A DNA stretch of 64,000 nucleotides, from contig NW_020167524.1 in assembly GCF_001641265.1 (NCBI RefSeq), positions 1,116,001 through 1,180,000 on the forward strand, read 5' to 3'. Positions 40,770 to 51,927 of the stretch are shown piece by piece. Position 1 is the stretch's first letter. Each line of letters begins with the position of its first letter. The notes below the pieces were generated by a model. It was not told where the DNA came from. It did no database searches and saw nothing but the letters and a program-made list of their open reading frames with translations. Source of the stretch: Pseudogymnoascus destructans (Eukaryota; Ascomycota; Leotiomycetes; Thelebolales; Thelebolaceae). Position numbers and translations under genes: made by a program.

Positions 40770-43526
40770 ATGTCGAGCCCAAGCCCATTTACAATGATGA
40801 ATCAGTCACAATTTGAGCATCCGCTTACCTCTGACACTGAGGATATCAACTCGCCTTTCGAGCCAGCACTTATCTTCTCCCAAGATGATGTACTGAGTGG
40901 AATTGAAGCTCCTCTTGATGAACTTCTTGAAAAACTACCCAAGTCTCCTAATAATCGATATGTTATATGGAAGGAGGATACCGCTAACGAATGGCATCAA
41001 TGGTGGACTGCGAAGATTTCAAACAACATCAATCGAGAGATATTCCGACATATGGTTTGGACAAGGTCGAAGAGGTCCTTAATATGGACTCAATTCTACC
41101 AAGGAGCTGAGGTCCGAACTGGCAATCCTAAGGTACTATGTCAGTTGTGTTGGAGGGCTTTTGCACACCCTAAGCTTCGACAAGGTGGGAGTAGCACATC
41201 TACTTTAACCCGACACACCAAATCTGGCGCTTGTAGTAGAAAGGATGGATCGCAAACTCATTTACACTTAGTAAGTTATCTATCCAGTGGTCTAGAGTAA
41301 CGTTCTAGAGTAACGCTAATGACCTTCTTTAGCTGCCGCGTGCGCATTTGGAAAGGAATACCATACAGCCTTTCACACATACAGCATGGCGAGAGCAGTT
41401 GATTATAGCCATAATTTCATCAAGCCTCCCTTTTCGAATAGTGGAGAACAAGGAGGTGCGAAAGGTTCTAAACATGTTGAAACCCGACCTGGAAATTCCA
41501 CACCGGACAGTTATACGCAAAGAATTAACAATGCAATTTAACAACGTCATGGAGAAGCTACTATTGGATTTACCGCCTATGGCAAAGGTTTCAATTGCCC
41601 TTGATGGATGGCAAAGTCCGTTCAAATTAGCGTTCTTAGCAATTACTGTGTATTATATCACTGATGATTGGCAATGGAGAGAGGTGAGCAGATTATAACT
41701 TATATAATAATATATTAACTTACTAACATACATCTTATAGTGTCTTATTGGTTTCGAGCCAATGACTGGAGTCCATTCAGGACAAAATATGGCAGCTGTT
41801 GTACACAATGTACTGGAACAATTCAATATTACGGGACGACTTTTTTGCGTGACAACTGATAATGCATCAAACAATGAAACAATGCGCAAGGAACTTGAGA
41901 GCTACATGAGAAGTACTACACAAGAAGTAGAGTGGAGTAGTGATGCAACAAAAATACCATGCATGGCGCATGTTATACAGCTAGTTGTAAAAGCTATGCT
42001 AAAGGCCTTCAATGTCGACATGGCTGAAGAAGTTATAGATGTTACTGGTGTTTCAATTACTGATGATACGACAGTCACATCAGCTATTAGAAAGGTTAGT
42101 CCATGATAGTAACGCTTGATAGTAACGCTAACTGACGTCAAATACACAGATACGCACTCTTAGCAATCTTGTGAGCAGGTCTGCAAAGAAAACTGAATTA
42201 TTGCTCCAGAAGCAATCTGATATAGAAGCAAAGAGACTACTGCGGCTAAAACGGGATATTGATATATGCTGGAATTCTACATATGACATGATAGTCCGAG
42301 CGATAAGACTACGCATCCCAATTAAAAGTTGGCTTGAGGAACAGATTATTAAGGAGCCTCATCTTGATCAATTCGCATTATCACCAACCGACTGGAAAAA
42401 ACTAAAATACTTAGTCGCTCTTCTGCGGCCCTTTGCAGAATTTACTCATCTTATTGGAAACACGAAAGACACTACAATCAACCATACATGGAATGTATAC
42501 AATACATTATTTGACCATCTTGATGATATTAATCAAAAGCTATATAACAAGGATACAGCATCTAATCCTTGGGTAGACGAGTTTACTGCTGCTATTACTG
42601 CAGGTGTTGCAAAGTTAAGGCACTATTATACTGAAACTGGTGGTCCTGTTGAACAGACGTATGCTCTTGCTGCAATTCTTGATCCATCTCAGAAACTGGA
42701 CATTTTTAACGCTCCTGAATGGGACCGTTCCCACTCAAAGAAGTACCGCCAAATATTCTTAGATTACTGGAAGGCTTACTATCAAAAAGATTCGAGGGAC
42801 CAGCATGAGGCAGTACCGCCTTGCCCCTATACACCAACAAGTCTTAATGCGGTATTTCGGATGAACCGGCAGCTACATAAAGGGTGGCAGAGCCCATCAA
42901 GTACCAGCTATAATGAAGCTGAGCGTTATTTAAATGCGCCAGTGGTTAGTGCTGATGCAGATACTCCAGTGCTCCTAGTGTGGAAGACCTTAGAGCTCTC
43001 TTACCCTTCAGTTGCGAAGATGGCAAGGGATATCCTTGCAGTACCAGGTAAGCTCCTACAGTAACGGTTAAGAGTAACGCAAATATCTTACAAATCGCTT
43101 TAAACAGCTACTGGTACTGGAGTTGAGCGCATATTTAATATTGCCCGCGATATCCATGAATACCACAGGGCACAAATGAGTACGGCTACAGTTCGAGAGT
43201 CGATGATTGTTAAACACTATCATAGGTATAAGTGGGAACTTGATAATCATTGGGATAATATAGACCATGTATTTGGCGCTCCTGACCCAGACTCTATAAT
43301 TGAGGACTCTGATCGACAAGTTGCTATGACGATGGTAATATCATCTGATGAGGAGGATGCTGAACAAGACCTACCAGACCCATCAACGCCACATAGAGCT
43401 ACACAAGGTCGCAATGGAAGATTGGAAACTCAGAGGAAGCGAAATTTTGGGGTTCTAAATAAGGACCTTCAGAATGATGAAGCCTCCATTGATACTCCTC
43501 GACATTCGCAACGACTTAGAAGGTAG
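40770..43526 (+). CDS. hAT transposase, intact (840 aa, 5 exons)
   Basis: Exons 40770-41270, 41333-41683, 41741-42094, 42150-43047, 43108-43526; all four introns are GT-AG and phases match, giving 840 codons without a stop. An N-terminal acidic region is followed by a BED-type zinc finger (VLCQLCWRAFAHP...LTRHTKSGAC, ~residues 133-163), the RNase H-like core with D258 (SIALDGWQS) and D324 (CVTTDNASNN), the CxxH motif (IPCMAHVIQLVV), DICWNSTYDM, and the C-terminal dimerisation block with E708 (TGTGVERIFNIARD). The last 100 residues are acidic then basic. It cuts out and reinserts the element making 8-bp duplications. Introns 1, 3 and 4 each contain a 13-bp-phased AGTAACG pair just upstream of the branch point. 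Confidence 0.9.
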
Positions 43527-43917
43527 AGGAGGGTACTATTCAGATGTGGGTTAGAGTAACGGCTCACAGTAACGGAATATATCACTAATTAGCCTTATAT
43601 AGCATTTGGAACCAGCTTGAACAATATATTATGTTAACTACTGCGATAGATACCAACCTTTGCGCTAGGTGGTAGGAAGGCTGGCCTCCCAAAGTCGACA
43701 CAAACCTGTGTGCGATGGCGGTGGTGGTGATGGTAGGGAAGCCACTGTAAGCTGATGCATTCTGAGACATACGGCACTTATAACTCTAATGTAATTACCA
43801 TAATTTATTATCTATATGATAAATTTATCCTAATTTCTATCAATATACCGTTACTATATACCATTACTCTTGGTCACAGGACTAACATCGTGATCTACAA
43901 GCTAAATATACTAAACT

Positions 43918-44278
43918 TCAGTTCGGGCTTTTTAAAAAAAAGCTCGGATGGTAAAAAAGCCTAGACCGAACCACGGTCTGGTCTTAACCCTAGAGACTGG
44001 ACCGAAGTTCAGTCCGGGCTTTGAAAAAAAGGAGGACCGAACCACGGTCCGGTCTTAACCCTAGAGACTGGACCGAAGTTCAGTCTGGGCTTTGAAAAAA
44101 AGGAGGACCGAACCACAGTCCGGTCTTAACCCTAGAGACTAGACTGAAATTCAGTCCGGGCTTTTTAAAAAAAGGAGGACCGAACCACGGTCCGGTCTTA
44201 AATTTAAGGACTGGAACACTCATATAAGCGGTCCGGTCCAGTCCAGTCCGGTCTTTACGGTCCGGGCCGGCCAGTCTA
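43918..44278. repeat. Right subterminal 71-bp tandem repeats of the hAT element
   Basis: Four units of about 71 bp start (at GACCGAACCACGG) at 43964, 44035, 44106 and 44178; each pairs AACCACGGTCCGGTCTTAA with GACTGGACCGAAGTTCAGTC and an A-run. The end is GGTCCGGTCCAGTCCAGTCC followed by the terminal GGCCAGTCTA. It mirrors the GGTCCGGTC words of the left end. Confidence 0.9.
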
Positions 44279-44655
44279 AGGAGGACATATACAACTTTGA
44301 CGAGACAGGATTTTTAATAGGCTAAATATCATCTAAGATGGTTGTAACGAATGCTAAATGAAAGAGCAGACCTCGTATGACATAGCAAGGCAATAGGGAA
44401 TGGATTACAGTGATTCAAGGCCTTAGATCGTACGGATACCATTTATTATTGTTGTAGGGAAAAATCACCTTTTGTCTTGGTATGAAAACGCTTCTCTGCC
44501 GTCAAATTAGGTTATTGCTGTTACGTCAAAGCAAGGGCTTGATTAGATTAAGCATTTCAATCAACATATACAGAGTCGTACGAAGGGTAGATATTAACTT
44601 TTGATTCTTAATAGGCACGAAAGTCATCACTTGATCAAATTTGAGATGTAATCGC

Positions 44656-46817
44656 TGGTTCTCAAACCACCGCCTGGAGGCGGTTGGCGAAAGCGAACTG
44701 GGACGCGAAAGCGATTATGGGACACTTCGGGAGCGGACTTGCGACGCGACATGACCGACCATGAACACGACTGACAACGAGCACAACTACAACCACAACT
44801 ATGCCGGTAGTTGAAATAAATAAAAATGAAGCTCTTTTAAATGCCATTGAATTTTTAAATGAAAACCCAACAGAGAAGAGTGCTACAGTAGCACGGATGT
44901 ACAGAGTAAACCCAAGTACACTCCGGACTATACGACAACGACAACGACACGCATCACCACAACGCACCGCTGTGCCACGCGAAGGCCAGAACAGAGTACT
45001 GTCTGATGTACAAGTTACAGCTATACAAAGATACATCCAACGCTCATATGAAAATGGGTATGGTGCAACTAAGCCTATGGTGTTCAGTGCATCTGCCAAC
45101 TACGTGCAGCAGAAACTCCAACACGTGCACCACCGTCACAACGGTGGTTCCAGACATGGATTAAGACACAACAACACAACTTCCATACAATAAAAACCCA
45201 GCCAATTGAAGCAGCACGGGTTACATCTCATGAAGTATCAGCTATTAAAGAATGGTTCTATGAATTTAAAGATGTGTGTAATCAACTAGATATTACTGCA
45301 GGTGATATCTACAACTTTGATGAAGTTGGATTCGGTGTAGGAATGAGCACTGGTGAACATGTGTTGGTACCATCTACAGTAAAGGAGGTAAGTTGTTTCT
45401 ACTTATCTTACTTTATATTATTCTAATATTTATAGCTTTATATACAAGCTCCAGAGAACAGACAAAGTCTTACAGTTATAGAGACAATTTTAGCTGCTGG
45501 CATTGCACTTCCACCATTCCTTATTATACAAGGAAAATTACACATGGAAAGTTGGTACCATGACAATCTACAAGGTGATGAGAAAGTTGCAGTATCCGAT
45601 TCCGGATATACAAACTCTGAGCTTGCAATGGAATATCTACAGCATTTTATTCAACATACACTGTCTATAAGAACGAAATTGTTAATAATGGACTCTCATA
45701 TCTCACATGAAGTTCCAGAGTTTATAATACTTGCACATCAACACAATATACACTTACATGTGTTTCCGTCTCATCTTACGCATATTCTACAACCGCTAGA
45801 TGTTACTGTGTTTGCACAATATAAACATTGGCACCGACGTGCAATTCAACAAGCAATCCGGAATTTTGATACAGATTATAATGTTATATCTTTCTTTAGA
45901 GACTTGTCTACTATCCGTAAGCAGACATTTACAAAGGGTAACTGTATGAAGTCTTTTAGAGATGCAGGTATTTGGCCACCTAACTATGAAAAGATTCAAG
46001 AGAAGGTTGCTATATATGCAAAACCAGAAGTTTTAGAAACACCACAACGCGCATTTCAAAGCAAGTTATGATCTTTCAACATGGAGTCAAACATTTGATA
46101 AGATCCTTAGTTCATCGTCACGGAAAGTGGGCGTCTTCTTATACTGAAATCCAAACTCAGTTAGAGGCTGAGCTGTTCCGGTCAGAGCTTGTACAAATTA
46201 CTAGAAGTCGGAAATCTATTCAAAAAGGTGGTGCTATTACAGTTAAACATGCACGGCAAAGGATTTATGAGAAGAAGCTAAAGGGGCAACTTTTATAAGA
46301 AGTACGGGAGGAAAGAGAGAGAAGATGCATGGTGAACGTTGAGCGTAAGATGCAGCTCCGTGCTGGCATTGATGCACGGAAGGCAGAACGTACACGGAAA
46401 AAGGACCTACATGAATTTCAAAGAAGTAACCCAGACACGGAGCCACCAATTGGCTTACGTACGGAAATCATTGACCCAGACGTTACACAGAAGAAACGTA
46501 AGGAGAAGGAGGAGAAGGACTGACTGTTAGCCATCGCGGAGAGTGGGTACATGAACTTTGCAGGCTTGGACTACAACATGATTCACGATGCAAGTGACGG
46601 TGGCAGTGATGATCAATCACTACCTGACAATATTGATCCAAATCTTTTTTAATTATTTAATTCTATAACTTATATATATTTACAGCATTGTTACGTTGTC
46701 GGTCGTGTTCATGGTCGGTCGTGTCGCGTCGCGAGTCCGCTCCCGAAGTGTCCCATAATCGCTTTCGCGTCCCAGTTCGCTTTCGCCAACCGCCTCCAGG
46801 CGGTGGTTTGAGAACCA
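44656..46817 (+). mobile_element. pogo-type element (pogo-B) with 124-bp inverted repeats
   Basis: Terminal inverted repeats of 124 bp (44656-44779 and 46694-46817) differ at only a few positions; they start TGGTTCTCAAACCACCGCC and contain a small palindrome (CCGCCTGGAGGCGG). The element lies within pogo-A sequence. No TA duplication is evident at the edges, so the exact ends may be off by a base or two. The transposase gene between them is frame-broken. Confidence 0.85.
44801..46523 (+). pseudogene. pogo-B transposase, frameshifted
   Basis: It starts MPVVEINKNEALLNAIEFLN (HTH_psq). A frame change at about 45089 separates it from RWFQTWIKTQ and DIYNFDEVGFGVGMSTGEH (first Asp). A 48-bp intron (45388-45435, GTAAGT...TTATAG) then joins to APENRQSLTVIETILAAG, LLIMDSHISHE (second Asp), QPLDVTVFAQYKHWHRR (third Asp) and the C-terminus. 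Further frame changes at about 46065 and 46140, and a TAA at 46296, precede a Lys/Arg-rich tail ending at 46523. Related to the copies at 3-1481 and 2049-3323 in the catalytic core. Two to four small indels separate it from an open frame. Confidence 0.8.
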
Positions 46818-47079
46818 ACAATTATTGTAAGGGCTAGAATAAATTATTCTTTGTATGCCAGCACATTCGTCTTTAACCTTTAGCCGCTTGACGTTGGTTG
46901 ATTTTGACCATTAAAGCGTTCATACGGAACTGAGATTAAGAAGTTGATGCATGTGCATATTACACACATCTCAAAAGAAGATTTCTTCCCTGCCTTCCAC
47001 ACGCCTCTATTTATAATTCAAAATGCCATTAAGCATCTTCATACTCAAGAACTCTAACGGTTTAAAGAGGATGCTCGAT

Positions 47080-47963
47080 CATACTCCTAAACATGAAGCT
47101 CGTTTCAACAAAATCCCCCAGAATGATGACTGTGAGACCCTCCTCTCACAGTCGAGCGCCGATGATTACACGAAGAAATAGCCGGCATCTGGATTGGCAG
47201 CCGTAGACTTTTCGACGCCGATAGCTTCTGCGGAGGGCATGTCTCTCATTACTGTATGTTATAATGGAGGTCCTGTCTACCTATAACTCCAGCTAATCAA
47301 CCCTTAGCACCTATAGTAAAAGAAGGGATCGGTCTTCACTACAACCCAACGCTTCAATGGCTCCTTCATGAAGCTCAATGCCTTCCGCCAACCAGATGGG
47401 CCAGAGGTAGATGCAGCCTGGAACTCCCTAGGAACCGATTGTGCGTCCCTCCCAATCCGCCTCCCTTTTCTCTGACACCCCTCTCCTCAGCTCCACTAAC
47501 CTCCCTCAGACCGCGCCTTTGTCGTCTCCCCCTCTGACGGCCCCCGCTCCGGCCTCACCCCCAAAACCCACGTCCACATCTCTCCCCGCTACGGCGTCGG
47601 CTACCCCTGCACTGCCTGAATCTACTACGCCGGGCCCTCTACTACAACTACGACTACTACCACGCCCTTGGTGCCGGCGCCTTCTCTAACGATGACCACA
47701 TCGTCCGCTTTCATGTTACGCACTTCCTCGACATTCTGCACCAGCAGCTCATGTGTGCGGTTGATGTGGGCGTGCTGGGGCAAGTATGGACATTCCGTGA
47801 GGATCCGAGTGCTTCTGTTGATTTCAATACCGAGCATAAGTGCCGGGATTATGAGGCTGTTAGGAAGTGGGCGGAGGAGAGGCAGTTACCCGAGGAAGTG
47901 CCCCCGCATTTTTTGATGCCGCCGGGGCGGATGATGTGGTTTATGAGGAGATTCCTTGATTAG
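47080..47963 (+). pseudogene. UstYa/DUF3328-type oxidase, broken
   Basis: A probable first exon reads FNKIPQNDDCETLLSQSSAD and stops at 47179. The conserved part follows: FNGSFMKLNAFRQPDGPEVDAAWNSLGTD, an intron at about 47437-47509, RAFVVSPSDGPRSG and ISPRYGVGYP, then LHCLNLLRRALYYNYDYYHA and HVTHFLDILHQQLMCAVDVG to the stop at 47963. UstYa proteins catalyse oxidative steps such as ring closure in ribosomal peptide pathways through two HxxHC motifs. Here a deletion of about 20-odd bases before LHC removes the first His and shifts the frame, and the second motif reads HF instead of HC. So it is dead. No prec ursor peptide gene or cluster partner was recognised nearby. Confidence 0.7.
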
Positions 47964-48364
47964 GTGTTAGAGGGCATTGGGGGGCCATATACCCAGTGTA
48001 ATGCATAGTCCATGGCTTTTAACATAGCTTTTAATATTGAAACCTCTCCAACAGTTTCACAGTAGAACAGCAACTCTCACCCATCCGATCACATACATAA
48101 TATCCAAGATCTAAATCATCAACATCATCTTATTTCATTACTTCCCCAATTAAGCTCTATCCGAGACCATAACAGTCCCCTCGCTACCCCACAATCATTG
48201 CTACAACCTCCTATGCTTTTCCCCATCCAAATAAAATGACTGTGTCCAGACGCAAAACGCGCCACGCTTCCACCCATGCGACCCAAAGAAATATCATAAA
48301 GACGAACGTATTACCACAAACGAGACAGACATAAAGAGTGATTATCACCCCCCCCCCCCCCCCC
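47964..48364. other. Intergenic, ends in a poly-C run
   Basis: About 400 bp with no gene; 48350-48363 is a run of 14 C just before the LIM gene stop codon. Confidence 0.5.
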
Positions 48365-51312
48365 TCAAGCTTTCAACCCCCTCTCCATACACTCCCGACA
48401 CGCCACCCCCACATCCTCTCTCAAAAAGATCTCCCCATCCCCAAACCCCCCTCCACACTCCCCACACCGAAAGCAACCCTCATGGAACTCCCTCCCCAGC
48501 GCACCCACCACGCGTCCCACAACCGGCTTCTTGCACAGCCCGCATTTCGGCGCGCGCCGCTCCGTCCGTACAGCCACGCATTCTGTGCACCACGCGTACC
48601 CCTCCAGCTCTACGTGCGCACTACCAGGTGGGAATGGGTCGCCGCACTCTGCGCAGAAGAAGTGCTCGCTGTGGAAGTGCGCGCCAATGGCGAAGACATG
48701 CGAGCCTACGATCGGGGTCTTGCAGTGGCGGCACCTTGGGGCAAACAACTCGTGCCAGTCGAGATGGCAGTAAAACCTTAACCTCTCATCGCCATCATCC
48801 TGTACCCTTGCACCACCCTCATCATCGCCTTCCACAACCTCTCCACCTCGCCGCCTTGTAACCCGATCTAGCCTCGCGGCACGCTCCGCCTCAGGCTCGG
48901 GCTTGATTTCGAAATCAGCGAGCTGGGTGCGGCAGCAGTGGCAGGAGAAGCAGCCCGGGTGCCAGCGTTCCGCATGGCCAGCGAGTGCTATCACGCGCCC
49001 AGCTATGGGATGCCGGCAGTAGTGACAGGTTGCGGTTGCGCGGGCGCCGGCGGGAGCTGGGGCGGGAGACCAGTGGCTTGTGGAGATGCGGTTAGGACGC
49101 GCAAAGGGATCTTTGTTGCGGGCGAGGACTTTAGGGTCAGGAAGAGCGCGGGGAGTCGGGCGGGAAGAGGTAGAGGGTTCCACGATAGAGGGGACTGGTG
49201 GCGTGGAGACGGAAATCGTTGGCGCTGAATTGACTGAGATGGCTGGTGGGCGAGAGACGGAAATTGCCGGCGGCTCTGAGATAGAGATTGGTGGTGGGCC
49301 GGAAACGGAAATTGATGGTGGTGGCCCCGATACGGAAATTGCTGGCGGCGCCGAGACGGAGATGGCAGGTGGGCTAGAAACAGAAATCGATGGCAGTTGG
49401 GAGACGGATATCGAAGGCGCGGAACTAACCGAGATAGCCGGCGCCTTCTCGACCGAAATCGTGGGCGGCGCAGGCACTAAAACCGAAGGCGCCTCGCGAA
49501 CCATAACATCGGGACTACTCGGCGTACTCACCAAAGGCTCTCTCGCACCTGTAACTCCTCCCCTAACTCCACCCCTCTGCTCCCCCATCCTCCCCCCCTT
49601 TACCTCGACGAATGCCTCAACCCCCCCACGACCCCCCCCAACGGCCCCGACAACTTCCTTATCGCCCCCATAAGCCCTCCCGGCCGGTTCTCTCGGGCCC
49701 CCGATTTTGCGGACGGGTCTCGTGGCCTCGAATTTCGATTCGACCCTTGGTCGTCGATAGTCAGCAGCTGGCGTCACATCAGCCTCAGTCTTAATCTTCG
49801 CCGCCGCCGAAGGCGGCGTCCACGTCTGGTCAAAGCTTACGATGGGCCGCCCGGGCGCGTCGGAGACGGCGCTGGGCGTGGGGAGCAGCGGGCTGCGGTC
49901 ACGCAGGGACTTGGTCGTCGCTGTGCGGATGTCGTGGCTGCGGATCTCGCGGCCGTCACTGGTGGGAGAAGATGCGGAGGGCGCAGCGGCGGTTTGGAGG
50001 GCGTCGGCTGGGGTGTTTGCGGATGGGGTGGCGGGGGCGGGGTTGGCGGTGTACCCTGCACTTCGGCTCTGCGAGGGGGGGTTCTTGTAGATCTCGAACC
50101 GCTCTCTAGGCTTGAGCTCGAGAGGTGGCGTGCTTGCCGCGCGCGGCGCCGCGGGATCAGCCTCGAACTGCACTCTATTCAGCGGATTCCTTGGCTTAAC
50201 CCTCAGCGGCGCCGGCGCATCCGCCGACCCCTTTATCGCAGCCGCCTTAGCCGCCTCGTCATTACTCGCGCCTGGCTCCTCCCAGATTTGGTCCGTAGTG
50301 AAGGAGGACCGGAATTCGCCGTTGATATTGCGCTTCCCGCTGGTCCGGCGGCGCGATGGGGCGTGTCCAATGGTGTGTGCGAGTGACCCGTAGGATTTGG
50401 CGCCCTTGCGCGGTCCGGGGTCACGACCACGCGGCTCGTCGAAGGAAACGCGTTGGCCGGGTCGCTGGGCCGGGTGGGCGTCCGAATCGGAGGAGCCGCT
50501 GGAGACGCGATCGTGGTGCGTGGAGCTGACATTCGAGCCGTTGGAGAAAGATCTCGTAGGCAATCCTAGAACCGGAACCGCATCAGGTCCAGTGTAGGGT
50601 CCGATGCTCTGGGCGCGTGCATGCTGGTAGCTGTTCTTGCGCATGTGGTCGCGGTACCGGTAGGGCGCGTCCGGTTCAGGGGCAGGCTGGGGATTCTGGT
50701 GTTTCCATACTAGGTCCGAGGCTTCCTGTTGAGCGGCGGCTTGCAGTTTGATTTCGGCCTCGAGCTCCTCATTGGTATCCATATCCTCAAGCGCGTCCCG
50801 GAGAGACGTCATCTCCTCGCGCTCCATCCAGCGTTGGCCGCGCACCATATATGTCGCGCTGGGAACAACGACGTTGGCGCTAAGTGGTGGTCCGGATGGG
50901 GCGGGGGGCTGGACGAGGGCGCGGCCGGTGCGTGAGGATATGGACATGGAAGAGCGCGCGCGGCGGTGGGAGATGATGCTTTCGGCGCGTGCTGGGGCTT
51001 CGTTGACTGGGCTGGGGGCGGCCGGGGCTAGGCAGTATGTCTTGAAGGCGCTTTGGTCAAGGCTCATGCGGCTGTTGGATGGAGCAGGGGCAGGGCGGGC
51101 ACCTCCGGGGCGGGCAATGCGGTTGTCTCGAAGCTCGGCGAGGTAGTTTGCTTTTTGGTGCTGTCAGAATGGTTCCAGAACGTGGATGGGCGCGGGAGGG
51201 GCAAAAGGGGTGCGGGGGGTTTCAAACCGAATTGATCGTTCGACATGTAGGACGCAGATGGCGGAGTCACCTTCCTTAAGGTACGATCTTTCGACCTGCC
51301 TCGGGTGAACAT
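48365..51312 (-). CDS. Paxillin-like LIM-domain protein (~956 aa, 2 exons)
   Basis: Exon 1 is 51312-51228, start MFTRGRSKDRTL; a 77-bp intron (51227-51151, CTGAC branch point) joins to exon 2, 51150-48365, giving the family signature YMSNDQF/ANYLAELRDNRIARPGG across the junction. The middle is long, disordered and Pro/Ala/Ser-rich, with about ten copies of a degenerate PPAISVS-type octapeptide. The last ~220 residues hold three LIM zinc-binding domains (CHYCRHPI...HPGCFSCHCC; CRHCKTPIVGS...HFFCAECG; CGLCKKPVVGR...GCFRCGECG). Fungal members act at actin-rich sites such as septa and hyphal tips. Start at an upstream ATG (51408) is possible but less typical. Confidence 0.88.
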
Positions 51313-51927
51313 ATTGGGGTGTCTAGGCCTTTTCTCTTGGCGGGATGAAGTTATATTGTTCTGGACACTCCGAATGGACCAGCTTAGCCCAAGTCGTGTG
51401 GATAGCAATGCAAGAGCTGAGTATAGATGTATGGCTATGCGCGAATATAGGTATGTGACGACAGAACGATGGTGGTGGTGGAAGAAGGAACGGGCGAAAT
51501 CATATGAGATTGTGTTGATATTATATAAAGTGAGCTAGAGTTTAGTGTTATGTTTGGAGTGTGCGTGTGGATTCTAGAAATTGCGAGTCCGACGTGGTTG
51601 GCTAGGCAATGCGATAAGATAAGATAAGGCGGTGCGTGATCATAAACAAGGACGACAATTTTAATATGGAGATGAAGAATGCGCACGTGAAAGTCGATGG
51701 GCTTATTTATTGTTTATTGTAATAAAGGGTTTTGATATAACGTTAGGCAGTCCGAGTTTCTGAATAATCCGTTGATAACTTGTTGGAGTGGAAGGAAATA
51801 TATTCTACATAACTTATATTCTACTAATGCTGGTCATGTGTCACAGCATAATTTCGCCGACGTGGCACGCCGTGGGACAACAGTTCTCTTACTATATAGT
51901 GATGGTTACCAATATGTTTGGTAATAG

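Larger units (their letters stand above)
37103..43868. repeat. Sixteen 13-bp-phased AGTAACG loci inside the hAT element
   Basis: First copies (either strand) start at 37103, 37334, 37500, 38278, 38399, 38787, 39810, 39880, 40091, 40416, 40515, 41296, 42108, 43060, 43555 and 43849. At every locus a second AGTAACG (or a one- or two-base variant) starts exactly 13 bp later; at 40515 there are six units. The 6-bp spacer varies between loci, usually starting with G or C and with A two bases before the next core. Outside the element I found only isolated single CGTTACT/AGTAACG words (for example in the LTR at 4758-5150, and near 33605), none in 13-bp phase. Confidence 0.9.
36729..44278 (+). mobile_element. 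7.55-kb hAT transposon carrying a histone H3-like gene
   Basis: Termini are TAGACTGGCC at 36729 and its inverse GGCCAGTCTA ending at 44278. The 8-bp target duplication AGGAGGAC lies at 36721-36728 and 44279-44286, perfect. It sits inside pogo-A transposase, whose frame resumes after it. Inside: left subterminal GGTCCGGTC repeats, an H3-like gene (minus), a divergently oriented acidic-tail protein gene (plus), an intact spliced hAT transposase gene (plus), then 71-bp subterminal repeats. Sixteen 13-bp-phased AGTAACG loci are confined to it. Intact genes and a perfect duplication point to a young, possibly mobile element, unlike its decayed neighbours. Confidence 0.92.
36259..47010 (+). mobile_element. 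Old pogo element (pogo-A) split by two later insertions
   Basis: Transposase pieces lie at 36259-36728, 44287-44655 and about 46818-47010. The first ends ...VQNKIHKYGIHKED, and the second resumes IYNFDETGFLIG, so the reading frame is continuous across the hAT element with its target duplication counted once. The second piece runs to HESHHLIKFEM and the third holds PLKRSYGTEIKKLMH..ISKEDFFPAFH. Many in-frame stops show it was dead before or after the insertions. The insertions are the hAT element (36729-44278) and pogo-B (44656-46817). Terminal repeats of pogo-A itself were not resolved. Confidence 0.75.

Noticed and set aside
36729..44278. Starship-type giant element
   Set aside because: No DUF3435 tyrosine recombinase captain; termini, 8-bp duplication and transposase are those of hAT.
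49837..50386. Plus-strand frames across the LIM gene
   Set aside because: GC-rich shadow frames of an intact 900-codon exon on the minus strand.
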